A stretch of DNA of 64,000 nt from Ditylenchus dipsaci (Eukaryota > Nematoda > Chromadorea > Rhabditida > Anguinidae), in assembly GCA_004194705.1 (NCBI GenBank), contig SADC01001277.1, forward strand, positions 806,001 through 870,000, given 5' to 3'. Numbering within the stretch: position 1 is the stretch's first letter; each line of letters begins with the position of its first letter. The position numbers and the translations under genes were made by a program. The notes beneath the pieces were generated by a model. The model was not told where the DNA came from. It worked only from the letters and a program-made list of their open reading frames with translations, and did not search any database. Below, in pieces: positions 1 to 10,548 of this stretch.

Positions 1-645
1 CACCAAACTTATTGATTTTCGTGTTTGTTATCACTGTTAAAACATGTTTGATTGAAAACTTATTTTTTCTTCTTTTAGCCATGGTCTACAGTGCTCAAGA
101 GAAGGCAAAGTGCGTCGAAATGTTCATTGAGGAAGGCAAAAGCGTGGCCAATTTTGGCGTTCGATATCGGAGGGAGCTCGGGATTCATGCTAAAGTGCCG
201 GACCGCAATAGGATTCTTGACTGGTACAACAAATTCAAGGGGCAAGGAAGCGTCGAAAGGAAGAAGAGGCCAAACATCAAGGTTGGAATTTTTGGGTTTG
301 GTTGATTGGATGATGAATTTGGTTGATTTTTTGCTGCAGACAGTTCGAACGGAAGAGAAAACAGCGGAGGTAATCGACTTCTTCAAAGCGAGCCTACGAA
401 ACTCGCCTCGAATACTGCCTAGAAGTGAATGGGAAAAGTACAGAACAGGAATATGAGTGAAAATCATTGTTATTTTTGTCCGTTTAAATTGGGTGTGTTC
501 AAATAATGAATTCTTTGCATGTTTGGTGTCATTCGATTTCTCATTCATTCAGCTTTCGAATAAAAAAAAAGATCTCGTCAAAGTACCGCAAATTTAAAAA
601 GTTATGGCGAAAATTCATTCATGCGTTTATGTTGCGCCACCCTGT
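1..645 (+). mobile_element. Mariner-type element, right part
   Basis: The element enters from the left edge and ends at about 645 with GCGCCACCCTG followed by TA. Read from that end inward, the terminal 100 bases (CAGGGTGGCGCAACATAAAC, then a CCATAACTTTTTAAA-like stretch) match the left ends of elements at 44757 and, more weakly, 45538 and 32992. It carries a short two-exon HTH gene at 81-456 and an AATAAA at 557-562. The left terminus is outside the window, so the target duplication cannot be checked. Confidence 0.7.
81..456 (+). CDS. HTH protein, transposase N-terminal (DUF4817-like) domain
   Basis: Two exons, 81-281 and 340-456, joined in phase 0 across a 58-base GT-AG intron (AAG|GTTGG ... 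TTGCTGCAG|ACA), give about 105 residues. The ATG lies two bases after a TTCTTTTAG acceptor, suggesting trans-splicing or an upstream exon. The opening MVYSAQEKAKCVEMFIEEGK, then GIHAKVPDR and WYNKFKGQGSVERKKR, followed after the intron by TVRTEEKTAEV, is the pattern of the N-terminal helix-turn-helix found in many Tc1/mariner-type transposases. No catalytic DDE part follows before the element end at 645, so this is either a truncated transposase or a stand-alone DNA-binding protein. Decayed relatives of the same ORF lie at 33196-33370 and 45706-45830. Confidence 0.6.
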
Positions 646-1056
646 ATGTGCAAACGAAAAAAGTTAACTTAACATGTGTAAATGAAAAATGATTTAAGCA
701 ACATTTTTGGTTAGAAAAAATGACAGAATGCAAAGAACGCTGATCATTCATTCCAGAGCGAAATTTACAAAAATTCAACATCGTATTTGTTTACGCAGAT
801 GGAGTCCAGAAAACCTTCTGACTTTTACTAATTTTATTGATTTGAGACATTTTTGCAAATGATTGAAATACATTATTAAAATCAGTAGAAAGCACTGACT
901 TAATGTCAGAAATCTGTGAGTGTGAGTAAATTTTTTAAAACAACCTTTTTTATAAAAAAAAAAACAGCGATTGTTTTTTAAACCAGTGTCAGGAGTGCCA
1001 GATAACATTCATCACCACAAATTTAAAACCCTAATTTTAACTTTTTTCAGTATTAT
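646..1056. other. Intergenic, nothing recognised
   Basis: AT-rich sequence between the mariner-type end and the next minus-strand gene. It holds T- and A-runs but no coding pattern or repeat family that I recognise. Confidence 0.5.
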
Positions 1057-2071
1057 TTAAAAACTAACGTCAATAATGCACATATTAGCATGGAAAGCAC
1101 ATTCCACCTGTTGATCTTTACACCAAGGTACGTTTTGTTTCTCTTCGCTAGAATCTGATGATGGTTCTTCTGAACTATCTTAAGTAAAAAAGTGTAAGAA
1201 CTACACGATGGAAAATAAACAAAAATACATTTTGAAGCATCTGCGGCAGACTTTTCGTCACTTTGACTGTTGTCGTCATTATCAGAGTCATCTACATCAT
1301 CTGACTGGTCTCTATCTCCTCGATCAGCATCAGTATCAGAAGCACTTGAATCATCTGATCCTTCAGAGCTGGAAGCCGCTCCAAAATCTTTCTTGTGACC
1401 TCTCTTGAGCTCTCTAAATGAAGGAAGGGCGTCGCCAGCACTTCCTTCATTTATTGTGGGACCTAAATTTTAATAGTGAAAAAAGTAGGAAAATAGAAAA
1501 CCATCTCACAGCATTGAAGAGCAGTAGAGTCTCTGACTTTTACACATTGCCAGCCCACGGGCTCATTTTCCGGACATTTCCCATCACTGGTACATTCTGA
1601 AAAATATTTTTGTGAATCTTTTTGAAAGCTTTATTTACATCAAAAAACAATTACAAACCTAATAATTTTGTTTCAAGATATTTTCTTCATACAGTGAACT
1701 TTTTTATAGTGCTAAGCTTTTTTAATACGTTTGATTTCGAACTACATTTAGTTGCTTTTCAGTGGTGCAAAACCGATATCGCTGAATTTAATTAAACATG
1801 GATATTTTCGCCTTAAAATGATTCATCTTTTGCCTCAAGCTGTATCATGCTTTTTGTGTACCCGTCCTAATTCACGTTACTCTATTCTTAGCTAAGCCTT
1901 ATGAGGGAGAGGTGATGGTGAAGCCTAAGCCAACAAGTACCCCTAGTTCTTTTAACAATTGAATTACTTACCACCGTGTGGTTCTTGACCGTCCTTGCAA
2001 AATATCTGTGCAGAAATAGACTCAAAATACAAATTTAGTATAACTGCAGTAATTGTGTTGAAAATTCTCAT
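1057..2071 (-). CDS. Secreted Cys-rich acidic protein
   Basis: Four exons on the minus strand: 1972-2071, 1502-1596, 1229-1462, 1057-1178. Splice phases match at the exon 1-2 and 3-4 junctions. Exon 1 encodes a signal peptide (MRIFNTITAVILNLYFESIS, then AQ) and starts the mature part with FCKDGQEP. Exon 2 adds a Cys-rich module (ECTSDGKCPENEPVGWQC ... CCEM). Exon 3 is an acidic, Ser/Asp/Glu-rich low-complexity linker. Exon 4 ends with PWCKDQQVECAFHANMC and a stop, a second Cys module. The expected product is about 183 residues. Exon 3 needs one extra base just after its acceptor (near 1450-1462), because phase 0 meets TAA at once whereas the following frame is open. I do not recognise a named family; the Cys spacing recalls small secreted nematode proteins. 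The 375-base first intron (1597-1971) contains a palindromic repeat fragment near 1855-1935. Confidence 0.7.
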
Positions 2072-2740
2072 AATATGGATTTCGACGCACTTTTTTTATT
2101 ATTATTCCGAAATAAAAATACAAGAAACTTCAAAAATATCAAAGCAGAAAGTATTAATTGATTAACTTTTAACTAAAAATATGCTTATTTGATTGGGCCA
2201 CAACTGTAAGGAAATGAAAATCAGCTTTAATGAAAAATTCGCAGTTAAAGGTGTGCAAATATGAAAAAAGTTGCTTTAAATGACGAAGTCAGGCACCAAC
2301 ACAAAACAGGATGAAGACAAAAACCAAGCTTAATAGTAGGTAAAGATTTGCATCACTTATAAATAGGTTTATATCCTTGCAGACTTTGTGGCGTTCTTTT
2401 ACCTTAGTCATCCTTCATATAATTGCTAGAACAAAATGATAGAATCTTGACGGAAAATCACATGGATAAAGTATGATTAATATAATGTGTTCCGAGCTTT
2501 ATTCATTTTCAAGACAAGGTGAATGTTAAATAAAGAATAGAGAATGCTCTTTTTAAAGAGAAGTTTTGTGATTTCGTCCTTTGGTCGAACCCGACAGAAA
2601 ATGAGAAATGGAGTGTTTGGGCTCAAACGAAATCCTGCGATGGGCTGAGTATGAGAGTACTGAGTACCTTTCGTTGAGAATTCGCTGTGTTGTGGTCTCC
2701 CAAAGTTTGGAACTCAGAAAAACCGATACATTTCTTTAAA
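2072..2740. other. Upstream region, nothing recognised
   Basis: AT-rich sequence upstream of the Cys-rich secreted gene. No conserved exon or clear repeat unit was seen. Confidence 0.4.
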
Positions 2741-2746
2741 CGGCGT

Positions 2747-3205
2747 GGCAAGACTTAAGCAATAAGATTTGCGACAGATGATTTACAAACAACATATTTT
2801 GCGCCACACGATTCACACACCAAGATAAGCACAAGAATAATTGCGTCACAAGAATTGCGACCGAGAGATTGTAACTGCAAGATTTGCGCCGAAAGGTTCG
2901 CGCCGCATCCGTGTGTGCTGCAAGTTTTGCGCCTGACAATTTCCACGCAGAGAAATGCGCCACGAAAATTGTGCCGCAAGATTCACGACTGTTAGACAAG
3001 AAACTGTAAAATTTAAACCGAAAATTGCACCCGTCGCTTCTTGCTGCATCTTTTGTACTGGAAGACTTGCGGCGTAAGATTTTCTAATGGGCGAAATTGC
3101 AGGGTTTTCGAAAACGATCGAATCAAATCCCACAATTTCTCAAATTGCGTTATAAAATCATATGATCGCAAAATTTATTGCTCAAGTCTCGACATGCTTG
3201 ACACG
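2747..3205. repeat. Inverted-repeat element with GATTTGCGCC words
   Basis: The word AAGATTTGCGCC and close variants (TTTTGCGCC, AATTGCGAC, GATTTGCGAC) recur about fifteen times. The ends are inverted copies of one another: GACTTAAGCAATAAG at the left against the complement of CTTATTGCTCAAGTC-like sequence at the right (GACTTGAGCAATAAA). I found no matching target duplication. The layout resembles the motif-array hAT elements elsewhere in the window. Confidence 0.55.
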
Positions 3206-3214
3206 AAAATAGTC

Positions 3215-3955
3215 TATACGGTACTTCTTTAGCTCCATCCCTCCCCCATACTCGGATTTTTTGAAAAGTGACCCCAAATCACCCCTGAACTCATTTTTTT
3301 CTGTACGACAAGAAGCGAGAAGCAATTCTAGGCACTTTCTGATTAACAAATTTTTAACTTTGCTGAAAAAAAAAGTACGACCCCCCCCCTTGGGGTCGAC
3401 GGTCTTTTTCGGGTATTTTAGGGTCATCTTTCGGTGATTTATCACATTTTTCTTGCTGGAGTCTCTCTAAACGGATTTTTGATCAAGAGTCTTGCTCGGA
3501 ATAATGTCTAAGGTAAGTGAGTGCGCGCATCTCTAACTCTCAAGCCCCCTGCGCCCCCAAAGCCCCTTGGGGCTTGGAGTTGAGATGCGCACAGCCACAT
3601 ATCTGAGACACAAATCACTCGAAAGTGACTCTGGATGCATAAAAAATGTGCATACCAGAGTTTCTATATGCGGTAGGCCCAGAAACTAAAAACCTGTTTA
3701 AAATCTATCGTTTTCACGTTCATTTGACCTAAAAAGGCTAAAAATTGGTAAAAAAATACCCTAAAAGAACCATATTTGCCTGAGGGTGGAAGGCAATTTT
3801 TCGGCAAAGTTAAACATTTGTTAATTAGAAAATGTTTAGAAATGCTTCTGGTACCTTGTTGTGCAGAAAAAATGAGTTCAGGGGGTGATTTTGGGTCACT
3901 TTTAAAAAAATTCGAGTATGGGGGAATTAAAGAAGTGTCGTCTACACTTACAAGG
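3215..3955. repeat. Foldback repeat, arms about 230 bp
   Basis: The left arm (about 3215-3445, with CCCCCATACTCGGATTTTTT) is repeated in reverse complement at about 3745-3955 (CGAGTATGGGGG). The centre holds a second palindromic family: GACTCTGGATGCAT ... GTGCATACCAGAGT at 3627-3662 and GCGCATCTCTAACTCTCAAG at 3525-3544. The same central module recurs at 34800-35160, 36955-37105, 53525-53660 and 54265-54375. Confidence 0.6.
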
Positions 3956-4321
3956 GAACCGCCCGTATACAAGGTGCTTCAAAAAAAATTAACCCTTTAA
4001 AAAATCAGTATACATAACGCCTTGCATGGTCCATTTCCTATTTTTTTTGTTTTATCGTTTGCAACCCTAAATTGTCCGACTCACTGAATGACGTTTTCTG
4101 TTCTGCATGTTGCTGGGTTTCAGAAGAGGCTTTATGTTAATTAACGCCTTTGCTTTGTGTTTTTAAAAAATTTATTGACTGAAATTTCCGTTAGTAATTT
4201 GTGTCAAAGTTTAGATTATCAGAAAGCCTTAACTTCACATTAGTGAAAGCTTTGATATATACAAAACCAAGCTCATTTCCATACGATATATGGTTTGTGT
4301 TAAAAAGTGTATTATGTGTAG

Positions 4322-4327
4322 TTTATT
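4322..4327 (-). terminator. Poly(A) signal AATAAA
   Basis: AATAAA on the minus strand about 55 bases downstream of the stop codon at 4381-4383. Confidence 0.5.
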
Positions 4328-4380
4328 AAAAAGTTAGCAGCTTGAACAGTGTTTTTTATAGAAAAAATCTTTTAAAAATT

Positions 4381-5503
4381 TCAGTGATATAAGTTAAGCA
4401 AAGCAGCTGCAAGACCCATGAAGCCGCCCTGCTCATCTATAGCAGCTACAATAACTCCAAAAGCAGGCAGTTCCATGCTTTGCTTCAATCCCATGTTTGG
4501 GACCACAGCCACTGGGATAACTTGAACAGTGTCAGCTAGATTTCCAAGATTTTCCAGAAAAGCTCTTCCAATTTTTCCATGTTTCCGTAAACAAAGTTAG
4601 ATTTAGAAAAATCTAAATTTCCATCCATCAGAATAAACTTTTTGTCTAACTGCTCTTCACTAATAACGAGCTTGTTGGCAACAAGTAGAGTACGGTTGCC
4701 TTTGGACAGCTAAAACAAAGTTATCAGGTATAAAGTGTGGAAAGTATACTCCTCTAATTAGTGTCATGTTCGGTTTTGCTCATATCTTTTTAATTTATTG
4801 TATTTTGACTAGATATTTTTTTGTTCGGCATTCAAAACTACGGGCAACTTTAATTAATTTTCATTCATGGTTTCATCTTTTTCTGACCTGTGATTATTTT
4901 TTATTTTGACTAAAAATGTATTGAATGAATGAACGCCCCAGGTTTTGAAGAGTTTGTTCCACCTTCCATAGGTTGCTAATTCTGTGACGTTCTGGCTAGT
5001 CTTTCGTATTTCTTGCAATTGTTTTGGTTACTCATGCGTTCCATACCGTATCATACCGTATCTCCATACCGTATCTCATGCGTTCCATACCGTATGCTAT
5101 TTTTTCAGCCTGCTGTAATGTTTAAAAAAATGGGGCTTATCATTGTCGAGTGGGGGCAGGGGGGTCTGTATATTACAGTTTGGCCTTTTCTTATCTTCAA
5201 TATCACATCTCACCTGCAAAGCATTAAACTTAGACAGCAGCCGGGCTGGAGTGTGTGCCGGTTGGTCTTTGTCTCCTTTCAAGTACTCTTGCACAAGTCC
5301 AAAAAAGTCATCCATTGAATTTTGGTCATCATTGGACATTCCTTTCAGAGATTTGTACTGAATCACTAAGCTATGAGGTGCTTCAAATACTTTTTTGTTG
5401 ATTTCGTCTATGATAGCAGGAGCTTTGCAGAGCGGAGTTCAGGACTGGCGTTAAGAGTTTTTACAAGAATAAAACCCAAGGCAAAAAGAAGAAAACTGTT
5501 CAT
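4381..5503 (-). CDS. Secreted protein of unknown family, two exons
   Basis: Exon 1 is 5214-5503 and exon 2 is 4381-4709. The donor (GCAG|GTGAG) and acceptor (TGTTTTAG|CTG) join in phase 0 across a 504-base intron. The ATG at 5501-5503 begins a signal peptide (MNSFLLFALGFILVKTLNA). The mature part has mixed charge and no Cys cluster; recognisable blocks are FFGLVQEYLKG, TLLVANKLVISEEQL and VQVIPVAVVPNMGLKQ, ending in LAAALLNLYH. With one extra base in each exon (near 5424 and in the A5 run at 4572-4576) exon 1 becomes 97 whole codons and exon 2 becomes 110 including the stop, a 206-residue product; as read, both exons go out of frame. The LLVANKL stretch recalls serpins faintly, but other serpin landmarks are absent, so I do not assign it. 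Confidence 0.65.
5039..5098 (+). repeat. Short tandem repeat CCATACCGTATC
   Basis: Four to five imperfect copies of CATACCGTATC lie close together inside the intron of the secreted gene at 4381-5503. CATACCGTAT is partly palindromic. It may be a remnant of a motif-array element like those elsewhere in the window. Confidence 0.6.
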
Positions 5504-5687
5504 TTTCGGATAGATTTTAGAATTGCAGATATGAAAATAATTTTTTAGATGGTCTTTTATTTTTTATACTGTTTAAGATGGAATTATATTCATGAAAAGT
5601 CTGTCACGAATAACTTAAGTGTTTTGTTAACAACTTTAAAATATTTTGGAGCTATTAAAAAAGACTATAGATTATATTGCTATTATT

Positions 5688-6017
5688 TAAAGGGGCATAC
5701 CAGCGCGTTACACGGTCAATTTCAAATTTGCAAAAGGCGGGGCCATATTCAACCAGCCATATTCAAACGAGAATTATTTTAAGTGCAAAATTTTTATTCT
5801 TTAAGGAGCAATAAGTTATCTGCCAGTTTAATAACATGTGTAGCTCAGTGGTAATGTGATGATGTAGTCCGAAAATGGTCGAGATCGATTTCAGCACGGT
5901 GCATAGCTTTTCGTATAAAATGAAAAAAAATCTAAAAATAATTCTCGTTTGAATATAACTGGTCCCCTCCTTTTGCGAATTTGAAAATGCCGTAGAACGC
6001 GCTGGTTTGCCCCTTCA
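5688..6017. mobile_element. Foldback element with tRNA-like core, copy 1
   Basis: The ends are inverted copies: AAAGGGGCATACCAGCGCGT at the left and the complement ACGCGCTGGTTTGCCCCTT at the right. Arms of about 70-90 bases (CAATTTCAAATTTGCAAAAG, then CAAACGAGAATTATTTT) flank a centre at 5833-5905 that resembles a tRNA gene, with an A-box-like TGTAGCTCAGTGGTAATG and a weak B box, GGTCGAGATCGATTTC. Related copies lie at 26763, 39132 and 41132. Confidence 0.65.
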
Positions 6018-6596
6018 AGCCGCAATGCTAGCATTTTAGGTTGCAGTTTACACTCCCCCACGGGGACTGATCAGGTGGAGGAGATAACTTCATATTCGTG
6101 TTTCTCGACCCCGATTTCATGAGAAAGCCGGCTGTTTTTTTGATTCTGAGAAGAAAAAAATTCGAACCACAGGGGGTATCATGGTTTTTTAGTCAAAATT
6201 TGAAAAATTTAAATTGGCGCCTTTTGAATTTTAAAGGGATTAAGGGCTGTATTGGGAGGGGAAGGAATAAAAGTGGGCCACTTTTATGGCAGAACGTTAG
6301 AAATTTAAATAATTGTAAACTCAAGCCGCATTTTACGCCGCGAAACACTGAAATTACAAAAATATTTGTTTGTGGTAGATTTAATTTTTTTGCAGCATAT
6401 TTAAGGTTCTTAGCAAAAAAAATATACTTTTTTAAATAAAACAAAAAAACTAGATGACTAGCATGAGTTCAATAGGGGTAACGTTTTGATGATTTGGACT
6501 TTGTGGCGGTATTTCAGCTTCATCATTTTTTACGATTGCTATCAAAAAGACTGAATTTAGATGTAAGTTACAGTAAAAAGCATGATTAATATAATG
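6018..6596. other. Intergenic, repeat debris
   Basis: AT-rich sequence between two elements. Phrases such as GTATTGGGAGGGGAAGGAATA near 6248 recur near 34655 and 35265, which points to old repeat material; I see no gene. Confidence 0.4.
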
Positions 6597-6604
6597 TATA
6601 GAAG

Positions 6605-7130
6605 TAGAAACAGAAAGAGGCCTTCGGGTGGGATTTTGGGACGGGATTTTTAGCCGAAAAAATTTCGGGATGGGGATTTTTGCTAAAAAAAGTTCGAGAT
6701 CCCGTTCACATTTCTGGATTTTTTTCATAAATAGAAAAACAGGAAAAATTCACATATTTTTGCAAAATTTTCTAAATATTGGCTATTTTTAACAGCAAAT
6801 TAGTTCACGGATTATTCTATACTAGCGTCGTATTTTTCTTTTATAAACTCGAAAAAGGCGACTATATTCTTAGACTAAGTGTACTTTTCTAAACATCCAT
6901 TGAAATATGCACCGAAAAATCTGTCATAAATCAGAAAAAATTGAGATAAAAACGTAAAATATTGATAGTTTTAAAACAATAGAAAGAATGAAAATTTTAT
7001 CGATCGGGATTCAACGAATTTCGGGATCGGGATTTTGGTAAAAATCATCGGGCGGGATTTTGGGACGGGATTTTGGCTCAATGTCAGCTCGGGCGGGATC
7101 CCGACGTGATACCGCCCCTTTCTGTCCCTA
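6605..7130. mobile_element. hAT-type MITE, CGGGATTTTGGGACGGGATT words
   Basis: Perfect 8-bp target duplication TATAGAAG at 6597-6604 and 7131-7138. The ends are TAGAAACAGAAAG and the complement TAGGGACAGAAAG. Both flanks of the element carry clusters of CGGGATTTTGGGACGGG and TTTCGGGATCGGGATTTT in opposite orientations. There is no coding part, so it is non-autonomous. Confidence 0.8.
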
Positions 7131-7437
7131 TATAGAAGCAACTTTATAAATATTTGAAAAAAGCCTGGCAGAGAATTAACATTGTCGACTTCAGATAGTT
7201 TTGTCGTCCTAAAAATGATAAAGGTATCTAAGAATATCTAAACATTCTCTATTAACTTATTCATGCCTGAAGAAATTTAAAAATAAATTATTTTTTTCAC
7301 TTTTTTTAAGAAGGTCCCTTTTGGGTGTGTAATAGTTAGTTTTATCATAGGATTGCGGTCAAAAAGTGGTTATACTCGCTGAAATCTCAAAATCTTGAAA
7401 TATTGGCGATTTTCAAACACTGCTTTTTCGCAACTCG

Positions 7438-8035
7438 TTGCAACTAGGGGGGGGGGCTGCAAATGATAATGCGAATATTTTGAACTCTCAGCTTCGAATC
7501 CCCCTGGTCACACACACACATATTTTCACTTCATTTTTTCATATTTTACTTACAAGTTTGGTATCAAAATATTCCTCAATCTCTTGGCTGTACAAAAAGT
7601 GGAAGCTAAAATTGAAAAACATTGAAACATGTTCGATTCCGTGCCACCCCACTCCTCTAAGATAATTTCCTTGCTGAGTAAAACCTTCGCAAGCTTCCGA
7701 CTTTTATGAATGGATTTAATGTAAAATTCTGACTCTGAAAAAGTTGATATCACCTTTAAAATGGGTGGAGGAGGTGATGAAAATCATAGTACATAATTTC
7801 TGACTGGTTTCCTTTATTTTGACGGTCATTTGCATGAAATCGCGAAATCAAGGTATTTGCTGACAGCAAAGCCCTGCTGGAAATGATCCCAATCGATTGC
7901 TCGATACTTTTTGGCCCTAGAAGTGTGTTAACTCACTAAAAATGGAGTAAAATATAGGGTTTGCACACAGTGGGATTTGAACCTGTGAGTTCTAAATATT
8001 CGCATTATGATTTGCAACCTCCCCCCGCCCCTTTA
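7438..8035. repeat. Inverted pair of tRNA-derived SINE-like units
   Basis: The left unit (GCAAATGATAATGCGAATAT, then GCTTCGAATCCCC) returns in reverse complement at the right, where the B-box-like sequence reads CAGGTTCAAATCCCAC. After the left B box comes ACTTACAAGTTTGGTATCAA, a body also present near 10085. The pair is probably two SINE-like copies in head-to-head orientation. Confidence 0.5.
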
Positions 8036-8409
8036 ATTAGTTTTGTATGTTTTGACCTACTTTTTGTGCATGATGTATAACTCATTAACCACTCAAAATG
8101 AAGCTTTTTGTCTCAGCTACCTTCTCTGTCGAAGCTTGGTTGACAAATTGACAATTGTTGACAATTGTTATAAAAAGTGGGTCGATGACATAATGCCAAG
8201 AAGACGAATTTAAATTTTCTAGATTTCTTTCAAAAAAGACATTCTGAAAAAGCCATATATCAAAGCTATAATTTTCATTCTGCAAAATAAGTTTGATAGC
8301 TATCCATCTGCTTTACAACATAGTACTTAAACGTTTTTGCTTCATGATAAATCAAAATTTTATCAATAATTATGCTGCGGGTATTACTTGTGATATTAAT
8401 GGTTAGGTG

Positions 8410-8521
8410 TAGGGTTGTCGGCTCGGCGCGCCGATTTCGGCTTTTCAAGCCGAAAAGCCGAAAATTTTCGGCTTTCGGCTCGGCTCGGTCGGCCGAAAAT
8501 TTCGGCGCCCCGACAACCCTA
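8410..8521. mobile_element. hAT-type MITE, CGGCTTTTC/GCCGAAAA words, 112 bp
   Basis: Perfect 8-bp target duplication GTTAGGTG at 8402-8409 and 8522-8529. The termini TAGGGTTGTCGG and CCGACAACCCTA are exact inverted repeats. The whole body is made of palindromic GGCTTTTCAAGCCGAAAAGC, GAAAATTTTCGGC and CTCGGCGCGCCGA words. Confidence 0.9.
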
Positions 8522-8603
8522 GTTAGGTGTACAACCATCGTAAATGTTCGTACGTGTGTTAAGTTTTTTGGCCACATCAATAAATCATTTTAAATAAATA
8601 AAT

Positions 8604-8609
8604 TTTATT
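8604..8609 (-). terminator. Poly(A) signal AATAAA
   Basis: AATAAA on the minus strand 36 bases past the stop codon of the Q/P-rich secreted gene. Confidence 0.6.
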
Positions 8610-8644
8610 GTGAAAACATTTTAAGAAACTCCATACGCAACACA

Positions 8645-9247
8645 CTACACATTTAAAATGCAGGTGAACAAAATACCACATCCTGGGTGATAAGGTACAC
8701 ATTTTTTGGACGGATCTGTATAGACTGGTACTGGATTCACTCCAAAACCACAGTAAGTTGGCAAAGTTCCTTCCTTAAATGTGTAGAAAGGCTCGACCGC
8801 TGGCGGTGGCTTAGTAGGAATTGGTGGTGCAGGCTGGTCCCACATGTTAAACACACTAGGTGGAGTAGTTGGTGCAGGAAACAGTGTATTTTGGAAAGCG
8901 CTAGTAGGGGCCTGAGGTAAAGGCCGTTGTTGTTGACCCTGGAATTGCTGTTGTTGACCAAAAGAGGAAGGTAGAGGTTGGTTTTGTGGCTGCTGTTGAC
9001 CATAATTGCCTGTTTGCAACTGTTGCTGAGGGCCATAATTAGTTATTTGGGACTGTTGAGCATTATAGGCTGGCAATTGGCTGGACTGCGGCACTTGTTG
9101 AGGATTATACGCAGGCAATTGGTTAGGTTGAGCTACTTGTTGAGCTGCCTGCTGAGGAGCATAACTTCCACCAAATTGCTGGGGTTCCGCATTTGAAAAT
9201 ATTAATAAAGACACCAAGAAAAATATTTTTAATGTAAATCTCAACAT
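8645..9247 (-). CDS. Secreted Gln/Pro-rich protein
   Basis: A single uninterrupted 200-residue reading frame from ATG (9245-9247) to TAG (8645-8647). Residues 1-20 form a signal peptide (MLRFTLKIFFLVSLLIFSNA, cut before EPQQF). Residues 21-110 are low complexity with repeats built on LPAYNPQQVPQSSQ and YGQQQPQ. Residues 110-160 are Pro-rich. The C-terminal 40 residues are different in character, with three Cys in TYCGFGVNPVP and KKCVPYHPGCG plus a fourth in the final FTCILNV, and may be a small folded domain. No frame break occurs. The make-up suggests an extracellular matrix, cuticle or mucin-like protein; I do not recognise a family. Confidence 0.75.
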   Translation of the reverse strand: MLRFTLKIFFLVSLLIFSNAEPQQFGGSYAPQQAAQQVAQPNQLPAYNPQQVPQSSQLPAYNAQQSQITNYGPQQQLQTGNYGQQQPQNQPLPSSFGQQQQFQGQQQRPLPQAPTSAFQNTLFPAPTTPPSVFNMWDQPAPPIPTKPPPAVEPFYTFKEGTLPTYCGFGVNPVPVYTDPSKKCVPYHPGCGILFTCILNV

Positions 9248-10030
9248 TTTGATACTAAAAAATAATTAGAATGCTGGAATACACTCTTTTTTGCCTTTCT
9301 TTTTATACTACGAATTGAGGAGATGTTGAGAAAAAGTGACCTCTTCTTAGAGGAGTAATTAAAAAATTGGGGCGACAACGGAGAAAGTGAGTGAGGGTGC
9401 ATCCTTGAATGAACTCTTCTTCTTAAGGATGATTTTCGCATAAAAAAAAGTTCTTCAAGAAATAATAATGAACAGCAATAGGTGCTTCCTGTATGGAACT
9501 AGTTAATGAAACAATCAGATAACAACAGTGATGGTCTTGAGAAATTGCAAAAATTTTGCAAAATATTTGCAGAAATGTTTGTCATTTAGAAATCACCAGT
9601 ACTGGAGTGTTGGATCTGTGAATGTCCTGACAGGCTGTGATTTAGTATGAAAACAATATGTTGTCTTCACAGTCAGCGAGTGAGAGTGAACATTGAAAAA
9701 GACCTTGTGAGTGAAAATGAGTTAGATTCTAAGTGAGATTCTCACTTGGAATGAGGTAAGCAAAACACTGGGAAAAACATTGACTCCAAAAACCTTTGTG
9801 ACGTTTATACATTTATTTACGTTACAATTTTTATAACGTACATTTTTGTTTTTCAACCCTCTAACTACTAACAAGGGAATCTTGTGGGTTTGTTTTTCAC
9901 TCGCCCAGGAAAGTTTGGTCTCATTGAATAGCATGCGACTTTAGATTAAATCTGTTTAGATCTTGGGGCCATATGCCAAAAAGATGTGATAAGAAGGCTA
10001 CGGAAGTATGGAAACACCACAAGCGGTAAG
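9248..10030. other. Upstream region, nothing recognised
   Basis: Sequence upstream of the Q/P-rich gene. No exon pattern or repeat family was identified. Confidence 0.4.
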
Positions 10031-10034
10031 GAAT

Positions 10035-10345
10035 TTTTTGAAATGAAAAGGTTCACAGGTTCGAATTCTATTTTTCACCCACTTTTATTTACAAGTTTGT
10101 GTCAAAATAATCCTTAGGTTCTTAGCTACCCAACAAGATTGTTGGAGCAGGAAAAAATAAAAAAGCTTAAACAAATAAGGTGTGCACCCAGTAGTATTCG
10201 AACCTGTGACCTATTCGACACGTCAATAAAGCCCCCGGGGCTTTATTTTTTAAATAAAGAAGCTTAAACAAATTAAGACTCGGGCTTTATTTATATTATA
10301 ATTAATCGGGCTTTATGTGGAGTGGGACCGTTCAAATTCAAAATT
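10035..10345. repeat. SINE-like fragments with B boxes
   Basis: A B-box-like GGTTCGAATTC at about 10050 is followed by ACTTTTATTTACAAGTTTGT, the same body as at 7550. A second B box in the opposite orientation lies near 10195-10210. CGGGGCTTTATTT then repeats in a short inverted unit up to about 10320. Confidence 0.4.
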
Positions 10346-10533
10346 GACCTAGCCCTTCCTGTGGTTTTCCAATAATCTACTAGTCTACTTATCTTAGCTT
10401 TTTGGACTTCGCCCACGAGATCTCTACAGATTTCACCTGAAGTCATATACTGGCTACCCAATGTGACCGAAGTCCGCAGCTAAAACCACGGTGCGTATCT
10501 TGAAACTTTTTAATAAAATACAATTTGGTCATT

Positions 10534-10543
10534 TTTATTTATT
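10534..10543 (-). terminator. Overlapping AATAAA signals
   Basis: Two overlapping minus-strand AATAAA motifs within 15 bases of the stop codon of the srsx gene. Confidence 0.5.
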
Positions 10544-10548
10544 TTCTA

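Noticed and set aside
4381..5503. Serpin assignment for the secreted gene
   Set aside because: Only a faint LLVANKL-like resemblance; the protein is about half the usual serpin size and lacks the hinge and reactive-centre patterns.
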